From positions 4,154,001-4,218,000 of the forward strand of contig NZ_CP059556.1 in the NCBI RefSeq assembly GCF_024734405.1: a DNA stretch of 64,000 nt. Direction: 5' to 3'. A model generated the notes under the pieces. The model was not told where the DNA came from, searched no databases, and saw only the letters and a list, made by a program, of their open reading frames with translations. A program made the position numbers and the translations under genes. This document shows, in pieces, positions 61,630 through 64,000 of the stretch; positions within the stretch are counted from its first letter, which is position 1, and every line of letters begins with the position of its first letter. Origin of the DNA: Saccharopolyspora gregorii. GTDB taxonomy: Bacteria; Actinomycetota; Actinomycetes; Mycobacteriales; Pseudonocardiaceae.

Positions 61630-62331
61630 ATGGCAACCGAGCCGATCTGGGCCGCGCCCGCCCCCGGAACCCGCAAACCGCGCTTCACCCGCGAGCAGAT
61701 CGCCGCGGCCGCGCTCGCCCTCGCCGACGCCGAGGGGTTCGACGCCGTCTCCATGCGCCGGGTCGCCGCCGAGCTCGGCGCCGGGACGATGACCCTCTAC
61801 CACTACGTGCGCACCAAGGACGACCTCGTCGCGCTCATGGACGACGCCGTCATGGCCGAAGGGCTGCTGCCCGCCGACGAGCTGCCCACCGAGTGGCGGG
61901 CCGCGCTCACCGCCATCGCGCACCGCACCCGCGACGTGCTGCTGCGCCACCCGTGGTCGATGCAGGCGCTGCGCGGCGCGCGGCTCGGCCCCAACGCGCT
62001 GCGGCACGCCGACCAGTCCTTCGCCGCCCTCGCGCACACCCCGCTCGACGTCGAAGCGAAGATCGCCCTGCTCGGTGCGGTCGACGACTACGTGCAGGGC
62101 AACGTGCTGCGCACCGACGACCCGCAGCACGGCGGGCTCAGCGCCGACACCGCCCGGTTCGTCCGCGAGCAGCTCGAAGGCGGCGACCTGCCGCAGCTGC
62201 GCGCCCTCGTCGGCGACGGCGACCCGAGCACCGCCTGGGCCCGGCTCACCGGCACGACCAGCGCGCGGCAGCGCTTCGCCGACGGCCTCGCCGCGCTGCT
62301 CGACGGCGCCGCCGCCCGCCACGGGATCTGA
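61630..62331 (+). CDS. TetR-family regulator with TetR_C domain
   Basis: The 233-residue protein has an HTH (GFDAVSMRRVAAELGAGTMTLYHYVRTKDDLVALM) and a TetR_C helical domain as in TetR/ActR-type repressors. ATG 61630 is preceded by the operators rather than a clear ribosome site, which suggests a short or absent leader. It probably represses the divergent monooxygenase. Confidence 0.9.
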   Translation: MATEPIWAAPAPGTRKPRFTREQIAAAALALADAEGFDAVSMRRVAAELGAGTMTLYHYVRTKDDLVALMDDAVMAEGLLPADELPTEWRAALTAIAHRTRDVLLRHPWSMQALRGARLGPNALRHADQSFAALAHTPLDVEAKIALLGAVDDYVQGNVLRTDDPQHGGLSADTARFVREQLEGGDLPQLRALVGDGDPSTAWARLTGTTSARQRFADGLAALLDGAAARHGI

Positions 62332-62490
62332 CCCCTCGGCCGAACGGTCGGGAAAACCCGGGCGACCCCGGCCGTTCGGCGGAGATGATCTCGGGCACAA
62401 CGGCCGATGCCCGCACGCGGCGCGGCCCCTAGCGTGGGAACCAGTCCAGCACCGGGAACCGCGCGCGGTTCCCCGCCCCAGGGAGCCCAG

Positions 62491-63597
62491 ATGACCACCA
62501 CGTTCCCCGTTCCGAGCCACCCCGTGGACGTCGACGGGGTCCGCGAGCGGGTCGACGCGGCCCTGTCCCGGTTCCTCGACGTGCAGGAGGACCGGTACCG
62601 GGGGATGACCGCCGACGAAGCGGGACGCGCCCAGTGGGCGGCGGCGATCGACACGCTGCGCACGTTCCTCGCCGGCGGCAAGCGGCTGCGGCCCGCGTTC
62701 TGCTTCTGGGGCTGGCGCGGCGCGGGCGGCGACCCGGACGACGAGGGCATCATCGCCGCGGCCGCCGCGCTGGAACTGCTGCACGCGTTCGCGCTGATCC
62801 ACGACGACATCATCGACGGCAGCGACACCCGCCGCGGCGCGCCGTCGCTGCACCGCCAGCACACCGACCTGCACCAGCACCAGCGGATGCGGGGATCCTC
62901 CGAGCTGTTCGGGACCTCGGTGGCGCTGCTGCTCGGGGACCTGTGCCTGGCGTGGTTCCACGAGCTGCTCGGCGCCAGCGGACTTCCCCCGCAGCGGCTC
63001 GCCGCCGTGCAGCCGCTGGTGGCGCAGTCGTTCGCCGAACTGGTGCTCGGCCAGTACCTCGACGTCACCGAGCAGGCCCTCGCCACGCACTCGGTGGAGC
63101 GGGCCTGCACGATCATCCACTACAAGACCGCGAAGTACACCGTCGAACGGCCGCTGCACCTGGGCGGGCTGCTCGCCGGGGCCGACTCGGACCTGCTCGA
63201 CTCCTACACGGCCTACGCGCTGCCGCTGGGCGAGGCGTACCAGCTGCGCGACGACGTGCTCGGTGCGTTCGGCGATCCCGCGGTCACCGGCAAACCCGTC
63301 GGGGACGACCTGCGCACCCGGAAGCCGACCGTGCTGCTGGCCGCCGCCCGGCGCCGCGCCGGGACCGCCGAGCTCGCCGAGCTCGACCGGGCCTTCGCCG
63401 CCGGGGACCTCGACGACCAGCGGGTGCGGCGGGTGCAGTCGATCATCGTGGAGTGCGGGGCGCTGGCCGAGGTCGAGCGGCTCATCGGCACCCGCGCGGC
63501 ATCCGCGCGCCGGGCGCTGGCGGGGATGCGGGTGCCGGAGCACGTCCGGGGGACGCTCACCGAACTGCTCACCGCCGCCACCGACCGGAACCGGTGA
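62491..63597 (+). CDS. Polyprenyl diphosphate synthase (GGPP synthase-like)
   Basis: The 368-residue E-type isoprenyl synthase has the first Asp-rich motif DDIID (in LIHDDIIDGSDTRRG), the chain-length region upstream with FAL, GGKRLRP, and the second Asp motif as RDDVLGAFGD (typical of bacterial GGPP synthases). AGGGAG precedes the ATG. It makes a C20-type or longer prenyl diphosphate. No terpene cyclase or phytoene synthase is within the window, so the pathway is open. Confidence 0.9.
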   Translation: MTTTFPVPSHPVDVDGVRERVDAALSRFLDVQEDRYRGMTADEAGRAQWAAAIDTLRTFLAGGKRLRPAFCFWGWRGAGGDPDDEGIIAAAAALELLHAFALIHDDIIDGSDTRRGAPSLHRQHTDLHQHQRMRGSSELFGTSVALLLGDLCLAWFHELLGASGLPPQRLAAVQPLVAQSFAELVLGQYLDVTEQALATHSVERACTIIHYKTAKYTVERPLHLGGLLAGADSDLLDSYTAYALPLGEAYQLRDDVLGAFGDPAVTGKPVGDDLRTRKPTVLLAAARRRAGTAELAELDRAFAAGDLDDQRVRRVQSIIVECGALAEVERLIGTRAASARRALAGMRVPEHVRGTLTELLTAATDRNR

Positions 63598-63724
63598 ACC
63601 CGGGCGGCACCGGAGCACTGCGCCGGTCCCGAGTCCCGCACCGGTGCTGAATCCCGCACCGGTCCCGAGGAGCGCTGACGCCGGTCCCGAGCACTGCGGC
63701 GGCCGCGAGACCGGCCGCTGAGCG

Positions 63725-64000
63725 CTACGCCAGCGGAGTCCCGATGCGCAGCCGGTTGCCGTCCGGGTCGCGCAGTTCGACCTCCCGCGCCCACGGCGTC
63801 GTCTCCGGCCGCATGCCGAACTCGGCGGCGATCGCGTCCACGTCCTCCATCCGCAGGTAGATGAGCGAGCCGGGGCGGACGTCGGCCTCGTGCTCGGACA
63901 AGAACAGGCGCACCTGCCCGCGCACCACCTCCACGAACGCGGGCAGGTGCGGCTCGAACCGGTGCTCCCACTGCGGGGTGAAACCCAGCAGGCGGTACCA
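63725..64000 (-). CDS. VOC/glyoxalase-family protein, N-terminus outside window
   Basis: The 91 visible residues run from WYRLLGFTPQWEHRF to RDPDGNRLRIGTPLA, the vicinal-oxygen-chelate (bleomycin-resistance/glyoxalase) fold with the final DPDGN loop. It binds metal or small ligands; function not set. Confidence 0.85.
   Translation of the reverse strand, partial: WYRLLGFTPQWEHRFEPHLPAFVEVVRGQVRLFLSEHEADVRPGSLIYLRMEDVDAIAAEFGMRPETTPWAREVELRDPDGNRLRIGTPLA

Noticed and set aside
62491-63597. Start of a terpene biosynthetic cluster
   Set aside because: Only the prenyl synthase is visible; no cyclase, phytoene synthase or tailoring enzyme is in the window.

Overview
The window is very GC-rich DNA from an actinomycete. 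Strong third-position GC, frequent GTG starts and leaderless promoters all point that way. A conservon with two P450s, XRE-DUF5753/DUF397 regulators, an F420-type flavin-independent oxidoreductase, and RHxVD leader peptides of the actinobacterial type point to the Pseudonocardiaceae, perhaps a Saccharopolyspora-like organism. The family-level placement is inference. No rRNA, tRNA, CRISPR array, transposase or prophage gene was recognised; this looks like chromosomal arm or intermediate DNA rich in metabolism, transport and regulation.

Layout. 1-6.3 kb: end of an MmyB-type regulator, a macrolide-type glycosyltransferase, tatA, a P450 with an upstream amidase, and a GNAT acetyltransferase. 6.5-11.3 kb: biotin locus, a divergent TetR (BioQ-like) and bioB-bioA-bioF-bioD with 4-bp stop/start overlaps, with a tandem palindromic operator on the promoter. 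11.3-20.1 kb: SDR, a heterodimeric ABC exporter, a Tat-exported cholesterol oxidase with a divergent TetR, an F420-dependent oxidoreductase and a PAP2 phosphatase. 20.4-25.6 kb: a complete conservon, cvnA-B-C-D followed by two P450s, the first lacking the ExxR motif. 25.7-33.5 kb: SixA phosphatase, alcohol dehydrogenase with divergent AraC regulator, two MFS transporters, and an XRE/DUF397/small CxxC-protein group. 33.7-43 kb: sulfonate-sulfur genes ssuD and ssuE, separated by a TetR-controlled set of oxidoreductases and an ABC-F ATPase, then a fatty-acid desaturase. 43-57.5 kb: J-domain/NERD protein, LPG-synthase-type membrane protein, a repeat-rich protein, PspC, a sugar porter, a PhoD-type phosphatase, a secreted SGNH hydrolase, an MFS carrier with LacI regulator, an SDR and a second XRE/CxxC pair. 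57.6-64 kb: a likely decayed gene, a CNT nucleoside transporter, an FAD monooxygenase with divergent TetR, a polyprenyl synthase and a partial VOC protein.

Three cross-cutting signals are the most interesting. (1) Three unannotated leader peptides of 24-26 residues, each with an RH(H/V)VD core and one TGT cysteine codon near the end, lie upstream of an MHS-family transporter, ssuD and ssuE. Each has a TTGACA-N17 promoter positioned for leaderless translation at a GTG. In the transporter copy the leader's last codons are a perfect 10-base complement of the transporter's ribosome binding site, which suggests cysteine-responsive translational attenuation and a distributed sulfur regulon. (2) Seven copies of a ~160-bp two-hairpin element at six loci, each downstream of at least one gene; the stems show compensatory base changes while the loop is constant. 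(3) Two divergent XRE-regulator/small CxxC-protein pairs share a CCGCTAGCT motif in their intergenic regions.
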